From the NCBI GenBank assembly GCA_033032175.1, contig CM065306.1:10558001-10622000 (forward strand): 64,000 bases of DNA, read 5' to 3'. How positions within the stretch are numbered: the stretch's first letter is position 1; the number at the start of each line of letters is the position of its first letter. Made by a program: the position numbers and the translations under genes. Of the stretch, positions 40,574 through 52,805 are shown in pieces. Source of the stretch: Saturnia japonica. Taxonomy: Eukaryota > Arthropoda > Insecta > Lepidoptera > Saturniidae. A model generated the notes under the pieces. That model did no database searches. It was not told the DNA's origin and saw only the letters and a list, made by a program, of their open reading frames with translations.

Positions 40574-40782
40574 TGTGGGATGTGTGTCAAAAGTGCTCAG
40601 AATAAAGATCCTGTAATTCTTTAAATCTTCTTTTATTTAATATTTATAAATTATAATCGAAATCGTAAAAACACATATTCATTGTTCAACCAACTTGACA
40701 GATCTCTTTTGTTGCCAGGAAACAATTAAAAATACCTATATTACTCAAATGTTGCTGTGTTAGAATGTTCTATTCTCCCACA
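40574..40782 (-). repeat. 5' LTR of the gypsy element
   Basis: 209 bp, differing from the 3' LTR at three sites (near 40678, 40723 and 40734). It should carry the element's promoter. Confidence 0.92.
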
Positions 40783-40786
40783 TATA

Positions 40787-41654
40787 TGAATGAAGGAACT
40801 GTTCTCGATATATTGTCAAAAATCGGACAAGTATCGAGTACAACTCGTATCTTGAGAATTCCGTTTGCATACTGTTTACAATACATACAGTGTATTATTG
40901 AACCGTCTTTTACATTAATATTGTTTGTAATATTATCTTTATAATACCCAACGTCTCTCAGTCTTTGTTTGTGTCTGTTAGTGCGCTTATAACTCAAGAA
41001 CCAATAAATCGATTTCGTATTTTATATCTGTATTACTGCTCCGCTCCTTAGTGTCGCAGTATGAAGTTATATAGCCCATAACGTATAACTTTTCTATACA
41101 AATAAACTATGAATTGATTCTTTTTTTTTACAAATCTAAGTGGTAGTTCCTGAGATTAATGCGTTCAAGCAAACAATCTATAGAACAAGTTCGTGCGCGA
41201 CCGTCCCGTGTGGGAGATGAGGTAGCACGACATTACGTCACTACTATACACTAAAATAAACAGTATGTTGTCTCGGCAGTGTTCTTGAAATAATTACCTA
41301 AATCCGCTCGTTAGATAAATAAACACTAAGGCTGCCCTCTGGCTGTATTTTTTGGGTTAATATCATTAATATATTTTCAACGAAATAAATTATCTAATAA
41401 AAATGTTGTATGTTTTAATTTAAATTATTTCTACTTGGGTTTTATTTCTAGTTTCAAAAATGATTGTGAGGTAGTAAGAAGGAAATGTACATTATGAATT
41501 TAAATATAAATAAAAAAATTTTTTGCTAGAAAGCAAGTCATTGTTTTGTCATAAGTTATAAATTGCGTAATAGCGGCTATTGTATACTGAAGTTTGTGTG
41601 TTTCAGTGCTTCGGCTGTTTGTATGAAGACGTAATACGGTTTACTTCAGTGTAC
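40787..41654. other. Non-coding, partly Helitron-like
   Basis: At about 41035-41180 'gctccgctccttagtgtcgcag' and 'tctaagtggtagttcctgagattaatgcg' match the Helitron-like copy at 48160-48255. The rest is AT-rich with no feature seen. Confidence 0.4.
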
Positions 41655-41828
41655 TGTGACTTACCCGTCTTCGTTATCGCCGGTAGTACCTCGCCCCCGG
41701 TAACGCCAGTCGGAAGCATTGGACGGTCGCGCACGAACTTGTACGACCAAGCCACGATGAAGCTGTAAAAGCCGTCTCAGGCTTCAGGGACCTTACGGCT
41801 AACAGCATAGTCAGTAAAAAAAAACTAT
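41655..41828 (+). mobile_element. Jockey-like LINE 3' UTR with A tail
   Basis: 'ccacgatgaagctgtaaaagccg', 'gaccttacggctaacagcatag' and a run of nine A after 'tagtcagt' match the LINE 3' end at 35850-35938. Strongly 5' truncated. Confidence 0.7.
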
Positions 41829-42019
41829 AGTTACCACCATTAAGATTTAATTATGAAGGTAAATTTGGTATACATTTACCACATTTTGTCACTTGTTAAT
41901 TTTGAGTACTAAATTGATTAACAATACAAACACATTTTTGACGTGCGATTGTAAAATTATACGGTGTTCATAACCTATTGTGGTATGATTTACCTTGTGT
42001 AAAATAATGGGATCTTTTT

Positions 42020-42142
42020 GAATTTCACTATCTGGAATCCAGCCGGATACTGAACTACTGTCCGCTATCCAGCCGGATAGTGAAAACAATGCCGGATAAG
42101 CCGGATACTGGATAGTTACCGGATATCCGTTTCATCTCTAGT
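42020..42142 (-). mobile_element. hAT-type terminus with CCGGAT repeats
   Basis: On the minus strand it begins CTAGAGATGAAACGGATATCC and carries about five spaced 'ccggat(a)' words. This terminus style is common in hAT elements. The other end was not found. Confidence 0.4.
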
Positions 42143-43754
42143 TTTTGATGAGATCTTGATCTATCTTGTCGTGATTTTTATTTATATTACTTAAATTCAA
42201 TGAGCTTATATATGTGATATTGGGGACATTCATTTTATGTCATTTTATAGTTTGGTTATTATGAACAAGTGAAATGGATAGTATGTTTGCGCCTCAATAG
42301 AAAATCAACTCGGAAGAAATCACTACCAGCACGATTTCTTGAAATATGCTGCATAAACCGTAAATATAAGATAATAGAAAGACATAAAATACAAATCGCT
42401 TATAAAAAATCGTCTTGTATTATTTACTACTACATATTTGTGTAGACTATAAAGACAAAAAGACTATAAAAAAAACCGCTACATGATAGAAAACTAATTT
42501 TAATATGTAAGAGTGCGACTTTTAGACTTTTATTGTGAGTAACTGCTATTTAGATTTTTTTACAAAAATATGATCGTAATATTCGAGATAATTTCAACTT
42601 TATACCTTTAAGCCCTTTTCGAGAAAAAATAACACTTCATATAATTTTGTCGCATTATAATTCCATACATATGACAAGATTGATTATTTTCGGATTTATT
42701 CTATAGCTTTTGTTAAAAGTCCTCCCTTCGTGCCTTAGGAAACCTTAGGTCTTCGGGAAGTATCCTATAGGCTTTGATAATTGGTCCGTGACCGGTATTT
42801 TAATTGTGATTTAAAGAGATACCGCATCTTTGATCCGTTAATCTAAAAACTTGAATTTTTTACAACGGCAGGAGTCCAGTCCTTAGTATAGTTATTAATT
42901 TCATCAGCCTTACACGTTAAGTCGTTTTCTAGAAAAAGTGACTTCACACACGGACATACAGCAAGACAGACAACAAAGTGATCCTATAAATCTTTTTTCA
43001 TTATGAGTTACGGAATCCCAAAAATGGTATGTTGTTTAAAAAACTTATTTAATTTAAATGTTTTCACTAAGTTAAATGATCAGGATTCGAGTGCCCTTGT
43101 CTACTGTTATTTGTCGGAGACGCGGTCGGGTGCCGTAAAGGGCGAGTCTCACCCTAGGTCAAGGGCGGCGCGTCTCACTAACCTACATCCTCGCTAATAT
43201 GCCCTTACAAGGTCGCACCGCCCGCTAGGCCTTTATAACTACTCAATCGTAAATAAACTTGGCTTTTACAATGAAAGCTTCGAAGTTAAAATAACACAAT
43301 ATCATAGTTTTTTTAAGAATAATAATTATATATTATTTGTTAAACAAATATTTCATTCCATGTCACACATTATATGACATGAATATTTGCAATTCTATGT
43401 ATACTTCTGGAATCATATTTAAACTTGTTCTACACTAAATCCAGTATGTGAAGAATATCGAATCAGTTACACTTGGAATAGTTAATAAAGTAATAGTTTC
43501 AGAAGTTTTCATGATAGATTTTTCAATCGTCTTCCTGGTAGTCAAATACTGGAAATGCCGAGTTATTTTCCTGTCTGGTCTGGCTTTTGTATATTGGCGC
43601 ACGAATGTTCGTCAAAATATTCGCGTAATACCGCATTTCATTGGGAAATAGGTTTCATGGCATTTGAAATCGCTGATAAGATGATAATCTGGTGTTATCT
43701 CGGGAAAATGCCTCATACGCTTCATGTTAAGGTGCCGGAAATATAGAACTTTTC
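42143..43754. other. Non-coding stretch
   Basis: No recognisable gene. A GC-richer patch at 43110-43230 ('gtcggagacgcggtcgggtg', 'ctcaccctaggtcaagggc') has no match that I could see in the window. Confidence 0.4.
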
Positions 43755-44010
43755 AATAGCGGCACCCAGAGGCTTCACACGCGTTTTTACACATTAATTA
43801 TTTTCATCCCGTAATTTTAATTGTACTCATATTATTGACAACTTATATAACCTATCAATTTATGTCATTCTTTATCCCGTGTATAAAATTCTACAAAAAT
43901 GTGGGTGCGTAAACCAATAGATAGATAAAAAAATATAATGTCATTTTCGTGATCAGTGTCATTTATAGAAGTAAAGAAGTCTATAGAAATTTGAAAAAAA
44001 TAAAATTCAT
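43755..44010 (-). mobile_element. Helitron-like fragment, diverged
   Basis: 'gaggcttcacacgcgttttta', 'tttcatcccgtaattttaattg' and 'tgacaacttatataacctatc' match the 3' part of the 34588-35327 and 8547 copies. The CTAG end is lost. Confidence 0.5.
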
Positions 44011-44077
44011 ACACAAATAAATTGTGCTGTAATATTTATGGCCGAACTGCACCTCCGTCATCTTGGACTGAACGAAC

Positions 44078-44561
44078 TAAAGCCGGGTTTTCATTATACA
44101 AGTACACTCGGACCCAGTGTGCTCATACGAGCTAGATCGTACAAGAGTCTACTCGGAATTTGATTCTGATTACGTTACAAGTATATAAGCATCCGACTAG
44201 CATTTGTCTCCTTGATCAATGTTCACAGTGCCACGTGATTTATTTTTAGTTGATGCCATTTTGCTTTCATAAAATATTCCGAGTAAGTTCGTAAAAAATA
44301 GAACAAAGTCCAAGTTCACTCTGATCGGATGCCGATGTCCGAATATGCTCGGGTAACGTGTTATCACGCTACGAGTAACCTCCGAGTAGTAATCCGAGTG
44401 GAATCAGTCCGAAAGTACTTGTATAATGAAAACGCATCTTTACAATTCAAATGCTACTTGTATGCTTATAAACTCGTGACGTGTCAACCAAAACCAAATA
44501 ATCTGCCTCGTATGAGTGCACTGGACCCGAGAGTACTCGTATAGTAAAAACGCGGCTTTAT
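44078..44561. mobile_element. MITE with imperfect inverted ends of about 50 bp
   Basis: The left end 'taaagccgggttttcattat..acaagtacactcgg' and the right end, reading outward as 'ataaagccgcgtttttactata..cgagtactctcggg', are imperfect inverse copies. Several internal 'ctcgg/ccgag' words occur. No coding capacity. Superfamily not determined because the flanking duplication is unclear. Confidence 0.6.
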
Positions 44562-46394
44562 TGTAATCAATTTTTGGTATACAGGTTACAACTGTCGCTT
44601 TATTTCAGAAGCTTTTGAACTATCACAATATAATTTATTATGTAATTACCATTTTAACTGTAAACAAGATTGTTCTGTTTAATTTTATCACAGATCTCGA
44701 TTTCATAGAGGTAGAAAGTAGAAAGAATTATATTTTAAAAAATGTCATTGGATACAAATAATTTTTGTAAGGTTAGGTTTGGTTAATGTTTCTAATTATT
44801 TAATTAAAAAATATTAGTTATTGATAATTATTAGTTATTGATTATTACTAACAGACTGATATTTCAATTTAATTTTTGTTGGTTTTGTTTTTGCTGCAAA
44901 TTAAATATTAGTTCATTTTTATTTTAAAATTTGTAGACAAAACCGTGTCACGCCGGTCGAGGGCGTAACTTCACAGCGACCTTGTTGTGACCTTAACCCC
45001 CCCCCCAATCCCCCCCCCCCCCCCCCCCTCCGCGCGTAAGTAATCTTCACTGTTGTACCTCAAAGGACAGTGCGTTAGCTACGCAACCTTGGAACAATCG
45101 GGGAAGCTTCTTCAACAGATTTAAATTTATAAAACACAATTACAAATTTAGAAAATTTAGTTAGTATGAAAGACCAGACCTTTGATTAATTACATAAATA
45201 TTTCAGATCAGGAAACTAAACTTTTCGGGGTAAAATGGTTATATCATCATTTTTTCCTCAAGTGCAGCTGCCGGAACTCACTAGGTGCTTTGCGACAGAT
45301 TTCCAACTTGAGAGTGGTAGCCAAAGTAAAATGCCAAGCTATAATATAATATCATCACGATGTTTTTCTTCACCGAAATTGCAGAGATTCGAACGCACGT
45401 TGACCGACGCGATATCCGTACACATTACCACGCCATCTTTTCTTCAAATCTCTAGATAGCGATAATTTTGTATTAGCGAGTATTTTACTGTTAATTTTTT
45501 TACGTCGAATGTAGATATATACAGCAATTATTATACTTATAACTATGTATTCGAAGGCATAGAAAATGGGTCATTCCATTCTCTGTGACTTAGCCATTAA
45601 TTCTGTTCGTCTCTATCCCTTTGCTTTCGGGCGACTTAGATTCCAGATCAAAAAGTCTACGATCAAGGACGACAAGAGTTAGGAACAAGAACCCGGTTTG
45701 GTTAAGTAGTCTTTATTTATTTTGTAGGTATTTAAATTATAATAAGGTCATGAAATGTTTATAATACATTATTGCAAAAAACTGAACGTTATAAATCACA
45801 AATCTTGTACGTACATGAATACATTATCTAATTATTAAGTTATTTTATTTTTATATATTATTATTTATTACAGTGGTAATTAGTACGAAGTATTTATTAT
45901 AAAACTATTTTAATAAAAACTTATTATACAAATAGCTTTGATTATATACACGATTGAAATATACTTGATTGAAAGTGTTCCTAGCTATGATTCAAGAAAG
46001 TAAACTGACAGATGTTCAGCCGTTTCAGCCTCTTTTCTAGTTTATGAATGGTAGTATCTTTCAAAGGTGTGGTCGAGGTGAAATTTGGTATCCGATACTT
46101 CAATTTTATTAGAAGAAGATGGAAACATGGTAACTAGTAACATAGTGAAGTTATTGTATCGTATTTGGATTTTTGGAATGGTTTTAATGAATAAAATTAT
46201 TGAATTTACCTTGTAATTTTTTCCATAAACTTTATCCGAATTGGATTAGCGGGCTACACAGGTCCAGAAATAATGAAAACTAACTGTCTTTACCTATAAA
46301 CATTGATTAAATATAAGTCTAGTCTATAAGTATAGTCTATAGACTATAAGTCTTCTGACAATATGGAATAGACAAAGTAAGAAATACTTTAATC
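44562..46394. other. Non-coding, includes a poly(C) tract
   Basis: A C-rich run interrupted by 'aat' lies at about 44997-45030. The remainder is AT-rich without a recognised feature. Confidence 0.5.
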
Positions 46395-46620
46395 AGTGTT
46401 AGCCTAAGTTACTCCATATAATATAAACAATTATCTGCCAGTGAAAGTCCCGTTAAAATCGGTCTAACCGTTTCCGAGATTAGCCGGAACAAACGGCCAG
46501 ACAGACAAAAATTTAAAAAAATCCATTTTTTGTTGTAAGTCTATGCTTTCATATACATTTAATAAAAAGCTGTTATTTTGACATTACAAACAGACACCTC
46601 AATTTTATTATAGATATAAA
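46395..46620 (-). mobile_element. Helitron-like internal/5' segment
   Basis: 'tatctgccagtgaaagtcccg', 'ggtctaaccgtttccgagatt' and 'aagctgttattttgacatta' are shared with 21980-22395 and, inverted, with 49800-50010 and 53756-54000. Confidence 0.55.
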
Positions 46621-47329
46621 TACACTATACTTATATAGATTAATGAATCGCAGTGACGTAATAATTTTTTAATTTATACATTTTATTAACAATAAAACAT
46701 TAAATAAATACGCAGGCGACATTATTCAACAATGTATAGTCGAGGTTAAGTACGCAGTTAGGTATAGATTTTACATTATTACGTATGTGTCTGTTCTGAA
46801 GGTCATTTGTCAATGACGTAAAGGTCTCCAGGCGGAAATTATTCCCAGAATTATTTTTCTGGCCATAGGTTTTAAAATATTTGACTACCTCAGTCAAATC
46901 AGACTGAGAGACAGACTCAGTCGTATAGCTTTGGCATGTGACATAAGTAAGATTGTATTTTGCACATACTTCGAATTATAAGGGGACGTCAAATTTTGAA
47001 TGATTTCGTTAACTTAAAATTTTGATCAGTATTTTTTCACTCTTCGACGAGCCATTGATGTCGAATGCTGCGAAACAAGCGAGTAAAGTTATTCATAATA
47101 GATTTACCAGCGATATGTTTTAATACCTTTTTAGGTGTAAACAAATTAATAAACCCAACCATTATTACCGTATAATAATGCTTATATACAGAATATTATT
47201 GAAACCAAAGTCGGAAGTCTCGCAGCTGGAGTTCCAGTAGACACCAATGCGATAACCGCTAAGAACAATCAAACACAAAGTATTCATTTTCTGCTTTTTA
47301 CTTTTGAAGTTTAAAATTAGTCACTATGT
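46621..47329. other. AT-rich non-coding stretch
   Basis: Nothing recognised. Confidence 0.4.
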
Positions 47330-47640
47330 TACTGTAAGGTTAATAATAAAATATATGAATATTCGGGTAGTTTGCAAATAAAGATGTTAACTAATTATTA
47401 AATACAACGCACATTATTAAAATATATAAGATGTTCAATTGATAACATTAGTCGTCGACCAATCGTAGTCGTCGACCAATCACTGTAAGGTTAAAATAAT
47501 ATATTAGAAATACCGGGTAGTTTGCGATTAGGTAAACATATAAACTATTAATTAAATAATGCGCACATTATTAAAATATATTACATTTATTATAAACTAC
47601 GTATATCAATATATTGGTTGTACAATTGATTGTTTGTGAG
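47330..47640. repeat. Imperfect tandem duplication, unit about 150 bp
   Basis: 'actgtaaggttaa', 'cgggtagtttgc', 'cgcacattattaaaatatat' and 'tgt(a)caattgat' appear in the same order from 47330 and again from 47482. At the junction a 17-bp word ('agtcgtcgaccaatc') is itself duplicated. Confidence 0.7.
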
Positions 47641-48011
47641 TTAGTCGTCAATCAATCATAGACGTTGGCAAAACATAGAAGCTAGGATTAAAAGTTTTGA
47701 GTGAGGAGTAAGAGTGTGAAAAGATACTTAGGGAAATGGAAATACTTTATCAAAAATAGAGGAATATCGAAAAACTGAACCTGAGTTTCATTGCTTCTAA
47801 TATGAACCCTTAGTACATTGTTAATTATTAAAACGAGCGTTAAAAAAATATAATGACTAATTCAGATTTGGTATTACTTTTTATGGTTTAAAGAAGCAAA
47901 TAGGCAGGTAGATCTGATGTAAAGTGGATATATAAGCCTAGGTTTATACTCCTGATGCCTCAGTTGTAACGATTCGAGTGTCATTTGTGATTTCGTGATT
48001 TCTTTAATAGA
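47641..48011. other. AT-rich non-coding stretch
   Basis: Nothing recognised. Confidence 0.4.
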
Positions 48012-48304
48012 TTTATTATGCTCTGCTTCTCGGTTTCACCCGTTATATTTATCCGACCAAGAGTCTCTACCGTGCCATCGTCAACGCACGCGTGTAGCAT
48101 ATCGTTGTCCGGACTTCCTATACTTGTTTACATATTTCTAAATTGCTTGACTTCCATGGTCACTGCTCCGCTCCTTGACATCGTAGCCTTTAACCTTCCT
48201 TAATCGAAAAATAACTTTTTCAAATCTGACTGGTAGCTCCAAAAATTAGCGCATTCAAACAACCAATCAAACAAACGAATTGACCTTAATAATGTTAGTA
48301 TAGA
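48012..48304 (-). mobile_element. Short Helitron, 3' end decayed
   Basis: The minus strand begins A|TCTATACTAACATTATTAAG at 48304. The interior matches 13526-14019 and 41035-41180, and it ends near 'gctctgcttctcggtttcacc', where the CTAG is lost. Confidence 0.6.
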
Positions 48305-49379
48305 TGTATGCTTAACGCATTCGTGTTGGTTCCACTTTATTTCAAATCGCCCATTCTATGTATTTCTTCGTACCTAATGAAGGATGACAATGAATCTCTA
48401 AGTTAAGAATAAACAGTTTGTATTTTTGCTGCATGCACTTTAATTTCGGAACGTAGTTTGTCATTGATTATAAAACCTTTTAAAAAAAAACGCAGTATTG
48501 TATTTAAATTGAATAATTGTTCGACCCGACTGATACTAAAAAGAGACAAGCACTTACATACATAGGATTTTCATGTCTACGATTGTCGTGCAATTAGCCT
48601 AGCTGTGTTTTGACCAGATTTCTACACACTGTTTTCAAGTTGTGTTGAAGTACAAGTGGTTGACAGTTCAAATTGTAAATCTACTGATGAAATTTATAAT
48701 TTGTTAATATTTTGATACTTAATAATAAAATGTTTATTTTCATAACTTTAAAAAACAAAAAATTAAAAAATAAGTTTATAAAAAATCCTAAATCAAATTG
48801 TCACCGCGTCAACCACTCGTAACTACATACATACATACAACAATGTATATGTATAGCGAAGGGACCTTCGTTCCTACCCGGTGTCCCACGAAACCTCTCG
48901 AGTTTTTGATAATAGCATGCCCAAGCTTCGCCGCAGTAACAGTTGTTTGCTATTACATTTTTAAAACAATTTACAATTTATTTTGTTTCCGGGAGAGGCT
49001 TGCCACATCTCTACTAAAAATACAGCCACATTATAAATTTAATCTAAATACTATCCATGTACCTTTTACACAAAATTCGTTCCCTTGTCACCTATTTGAA
49101 AAATCTTTTGATTTCAGTTTCCTTTACATTCAAAATAAAGAAATTATCACAGCTTTCTTTCATAATTTCCGTATAATTATTTACTTCCATAAAGGAATAT
49201 CAGAAAGGGTTTGCTAATACTGCTTGGTTCAAATATTGTCACAATTTAAATTGGTCGGATTAGAAGATTACGATGTTCATTGTTACGTATGTACATTGTA
49301 CATACAGTCAAAAAAGCGTTTGTACATACAGTCAAAAAAGCGTTAAGTATTTACATAATTATTTCTCTGGAGCGTGGAT
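48305..49379. other. Non-coding stretch
   Basis: An open frame of 139 codons (48798-49217, plus) has no recognisable domain and a low-complexity, AT-biased composition. I do not call it a gene. Confidence 0.35.
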
Positions 49380-49625
49380 AAAGGTCACGTCCCACGCAAA
49401 TCTACGATGTTATCGGGGGTGAGGATAGCCGGCGCGGGGATGGCCGGGCACGCGCGGGCACGGTAACCTTGCCCGGCTGTGACTCTCCGACCTTGGAACC
49501 GACCGCCCGCAAACCTCGCGACCCCCTTGCGTCTACCCACTGCCACCCTGAAACTACAGACCGCCTACGCTCACCCCACTCAGGTTCATCTCCCGCCGCC
49601 CACGCTACCTCGTGCAAAATTTAAT
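49380..49625. other. GC-rich block of unknown nature
   Basis: High GC with open frames on both strands, none resembling a protein family I know. Could be a captured fragment, a repeat or a regulatory island. Confidence 0.3.
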
Positions 49626-49799
49626 ATCCGAACACGCATCTATATAAGTAAGGTTTTCGCAATTGATATAAAACACATTATCATCCAGGTTAGATAAATA
49701 GATTCTTCTATTAAATAAAGTCCTGGTGATTAAGTGTACACGCATACATCTGTATTATGTATTAATTAATTATTTATACATCTATAAAAAAAAATTTGA

Positions 49800-50010
49800 A
49801 CTATATATTTGTAATGTCAAAATAACAGCTTTTTATTAAATGCATATGAAAGTATATACAGTAAATATAAACAAAAAAAAAAAAAAAAAAAAATTATCTG
49901 TCTGTCAGATTGTTCCGGCTAATCTCAGAAATGGTTGTATTAATTTTAACGGGACTTCAACTGGCAGATACTTAATGGTATAAGAAGTAGCTTAGGCTAC
50001 CTTTATTTTA
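49800..50010 (+). mobile_element. Helitron-like segment with poly(A) tract
   Basis: 'tttgtaatgtcaaaataacagc' and 'gttccggctaatctcagaaatgg', ending 'cgggacttcaactggcagat', are the inverse of 46420-46610. An uninterrupted A run of about 21 lies near 49874-49894. Confidence 0.55.
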
Positions 50011-51459
50011 GAAAAGAAATAATTAGGGTTTCACGCAAATAAAATAATAAGCCTTTTTATCTTTAAAATCACCAGCGAGCGACTGCCGTGGGTGGAGGCG
50101 GGTGAAATTAATTTTGTACTATTAATATGTGCAGTTTATTTACATCACATAATAATTTTATTGATATAATTGTAATATTTTGAATAGTACTTATCAATTA
50201 CGTGAGGTGTCCTGTTTCCGTGTAACTCGAGGCCCGGACAGGCTACGACCTCGGAGGTACAAGGTCGAGGGCAATAGTAGCAATAAGATTTGGCGTTTTC
50301 CGTGTGTCGCCTGAAGGTCTCCGATAATTACTATTTACAGCATTCAGTTGTAACACACATTATACACAATGTAAGAATGTAGAACACAGTTTTATTCATC
50401 GAACGTTACAATAACACAGCCATTATGGGAACATTTGCAAGAATATCGGCTCTAAGATATTATAAACTGTTGCTTGTTTATTGCAACACGAATAAGTAAA
50501 TCATTATTAAACGTTAAACATTACTGGAAAAATACTTTATGGATTTTTATATTTAGTTTTTGTCATTTAGATCACGTACCTACTTCACACAAATATATTT
50601 GTTTCCTATTAAAAACAGTAAACGCCATATAATAGTAGATTACATGTAAGTATTAAACAAAACAAAAACAAATAAAGTTTGGTCATTGTATTTAAATATA
50701 TACTAAGAAAGTCATTGGATGTAAGTTTTGGAAGTATTATATGATAAACAAACGTACGAGTAGATATGTAAAAAATATAATCATTTGCAGATCACCCTCG
50801 AAAATAGAAAGCGAAATATGAACCAACACAGCTCCGTTGAAATTAGATCATAATACTTAAATAACACTTCCCGGAACATACCTTGCTTCAATGTTAGCAG
50901 GAAATAAAAGAATTCTTTGCCACGTTTACTTTCGTACACCGATACTGAATCTGCATTCGTTATTTTTAAACGTATCATTGATTAATTTATACGATTTTAA
51001 ATTATTTACGATTGTTAATCAGGTAATCAAGTAATACAGTTTAATAAATAATATGAACTACATACGATCATGCGTACATGTGTTCCTTTTTTGTATTGTT
51101 AACAAAACAATTTTTTTGCATTGTCTTTATCTATACATAAAGACAAAACCTTGACCATAATTCGACCTTAAAACTATATTGTAATTACAATAACTGTTAG
51201 GTATGTATTTCGTAACAATGTAATGTAGTATTCAAACTATTGAAATATGTAATTCACTACGCAATGTCTCGTTTTAAGGGCTGAAGATGTTAGACAGTTA
51301 GATGTTTGTGCGGAATTTTCTTCATAATGATGTAGTTAGTAGTAGTTTCAATTTAAACATGCTCAGTTTACACAAAAAGGTTATATTAGTGAGTAATATT
51401 TTCTCGGCCTCCCGGTAATTACAATGAGACGAAATGGCATTGAAAATGTTTTATAGTTC
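50011..51459. other. AT-rich non-coding stretch
   Basis: Nothing recognised. Confidence 0.4.
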
Positions 51460-51668
51460 GATAGGTGATATGGAGGCTGGGAAGGAAGGGTGGTAACGAA
51501 GGTTGAGGCAGTGAGGGGGCAGTACATGCGCGTGACAATACACGAGCGGGCGATGCACCGGCATGGCGGCATCGGAGGAGTCAAGTGCATGGCCAGCGCA
51601 GATCTCAGTGCGTCGTCGTTGCACGCATTTTGAATGCCATGCGCCCGACCGACATCCGGTCAATAACA
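51460..51668. other. GC-rich block of unknown nature
   Basis: Island with open frames on the minus strand (up to 72 codons) that match no family I recognise. It lies about 3.3 kb downstream of the E75 3' end. Confidence 0.3.
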
Positions 51669-52596
51669 TCTACTTGAGTGCCCTTTAAAGGGTAAAATGA
51701 AATCTAGTATTTCCTTATTAGAGGTACACATGTATTATACATGACACATACTCTTGTATTATTGTATTATTTCATTCACATTATGTGTGATCTTAGGTTT
51801 GGCAAATAAGTCATTTTTTTTTCATAAGTGTAAGGAGATGAAATATTATTTTATAGGTTGAAGCTTGATCACAATTTCGTTTTTTAACGATGCTGAAGTG
51901 CAGATAGCGGACCTTACTGATGCCTCGTAATAGATTTTCAACTCGATGATTGTTGCTAAGTTAACTAGGTCTACTGGTAACTGGGTAACTGGTAACTAGG
52001 TCTAGGATAATATCCTACCGCCGTGTTACTAAGATCATCAAATAGAGATAAATTCAACAAATTTTATGACATATTTTTCCTTTTACCGTCCGGCAAAACA
52101 GCACCTTTCAGCATTTGGCACGATGTTGCACGTGTATCCATACCCGATGAAATTCGTGAATTTTTCTAGCGTCAACAGGGTTGCCAACCTTAATTTTTTA
52201 AAATCAGTGGATGAATTGCCAAAAATTGGTAGGCCAAAATGATGTATTTCATAGACATCACTATCGCATTACTAATAAAAGAAGCGATTTCATTTGGATA
52301 TACAAATGACGTTAACCAATCAAGTGGGTCAAAAATATTCAAACACTGTGGCACGATGTTGCTCGGTGTAAAATAGATTGCTGCATGCCACACCTGCCAC
52401 ACGATGTTGCCGCTTGTACCATGTAACAAGGAGACGCATGCCACAATTTGTAGCAATTTGTAGCTTGATGTAGCTTTGGCGTAAATGAGGATTAAGAAAT
52501 AACCATTTCTCAAATTATTGCTTTTAATTATTAAGGTAATCTTTATTACACAATCTTTAAACCTAACATAGAAATATTCTTGAAATCTTAAAAATA
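51669..52596. other. Non-coding stretch with a repeated word
   Basis: The word 'cacgatgttgc' occurs three times (about 52118, 52352 and 52399). No gene recognised. Confidence 0.4.
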
Positions 52597-52805
52597 GCTC
52601 TAACAAGATGGCAGCTCTTATCAAAAATTGTCCAGGAAGTTTTTGTGGCTTCTTAAAATGCATGTTCCTTGTTATTTATAATTCATTTCATTTATGCACA
52701 ATAACCGAACTACATCACGTAAAATGCCGACAAAATTACATAATATATGAATTAAAAAAGCACCATATGTCAGATTAAGATCCCGCCAAAAACTTTCACT
52801 TGTTT
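52597..52805 (+). repeat. Dispersed repeat, copy C
   Basis: Third member of the family at 17425-17660 and 18255-18450 ('aagatggcagctctta', 'ccaggaagtttttgtg', 'acatcacgtaaaatgccgac', 'aagatcccgccaaaaac'). Confidence 0.55.

Larger units (their letters stand above)
36338..40782 (-). mobile_element. Ty3/gypsy LTR retrotransposon, nearly complete
   Basis: 4,445 bp with two 209-bp LTRs that differ at 3 positions (about 98.6% identical) and begin and end TG...CA. TATA flanks both sides (36334-36337 and 40783-40786), a likely 4-bp target duplication. The order on the minus strand is 5' LTR, tRNA-Pro primer site, gag, protease, RT, RNase H, integrase, 3' LTR, with no env. Two lesions are seen: an in-frame TAG at the gag/pol border and a frame change in integrase. 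The LTR similarity indicates a young insertion. Confidence 0.93.

Noticed and set aside
48798..49217. 139-codon open frame
   Set aside because: No domain, AT-driven composition, no splice or promoter context. It also contains repeat-like text ('ggtgtcccacgaaacctctcg').
52075..52110. Mariner-like word 'ttttaccgtccggcaaaacag'
   Set aside because: Resembles about 20 bases of the mariner at 32905 but no further match extends from it; too short to call.
52190..52663. 157-codon open frame on the minus strand
   Set aside because: Overlaps the dispersed repeat at 52597 and has no recognisable motif.
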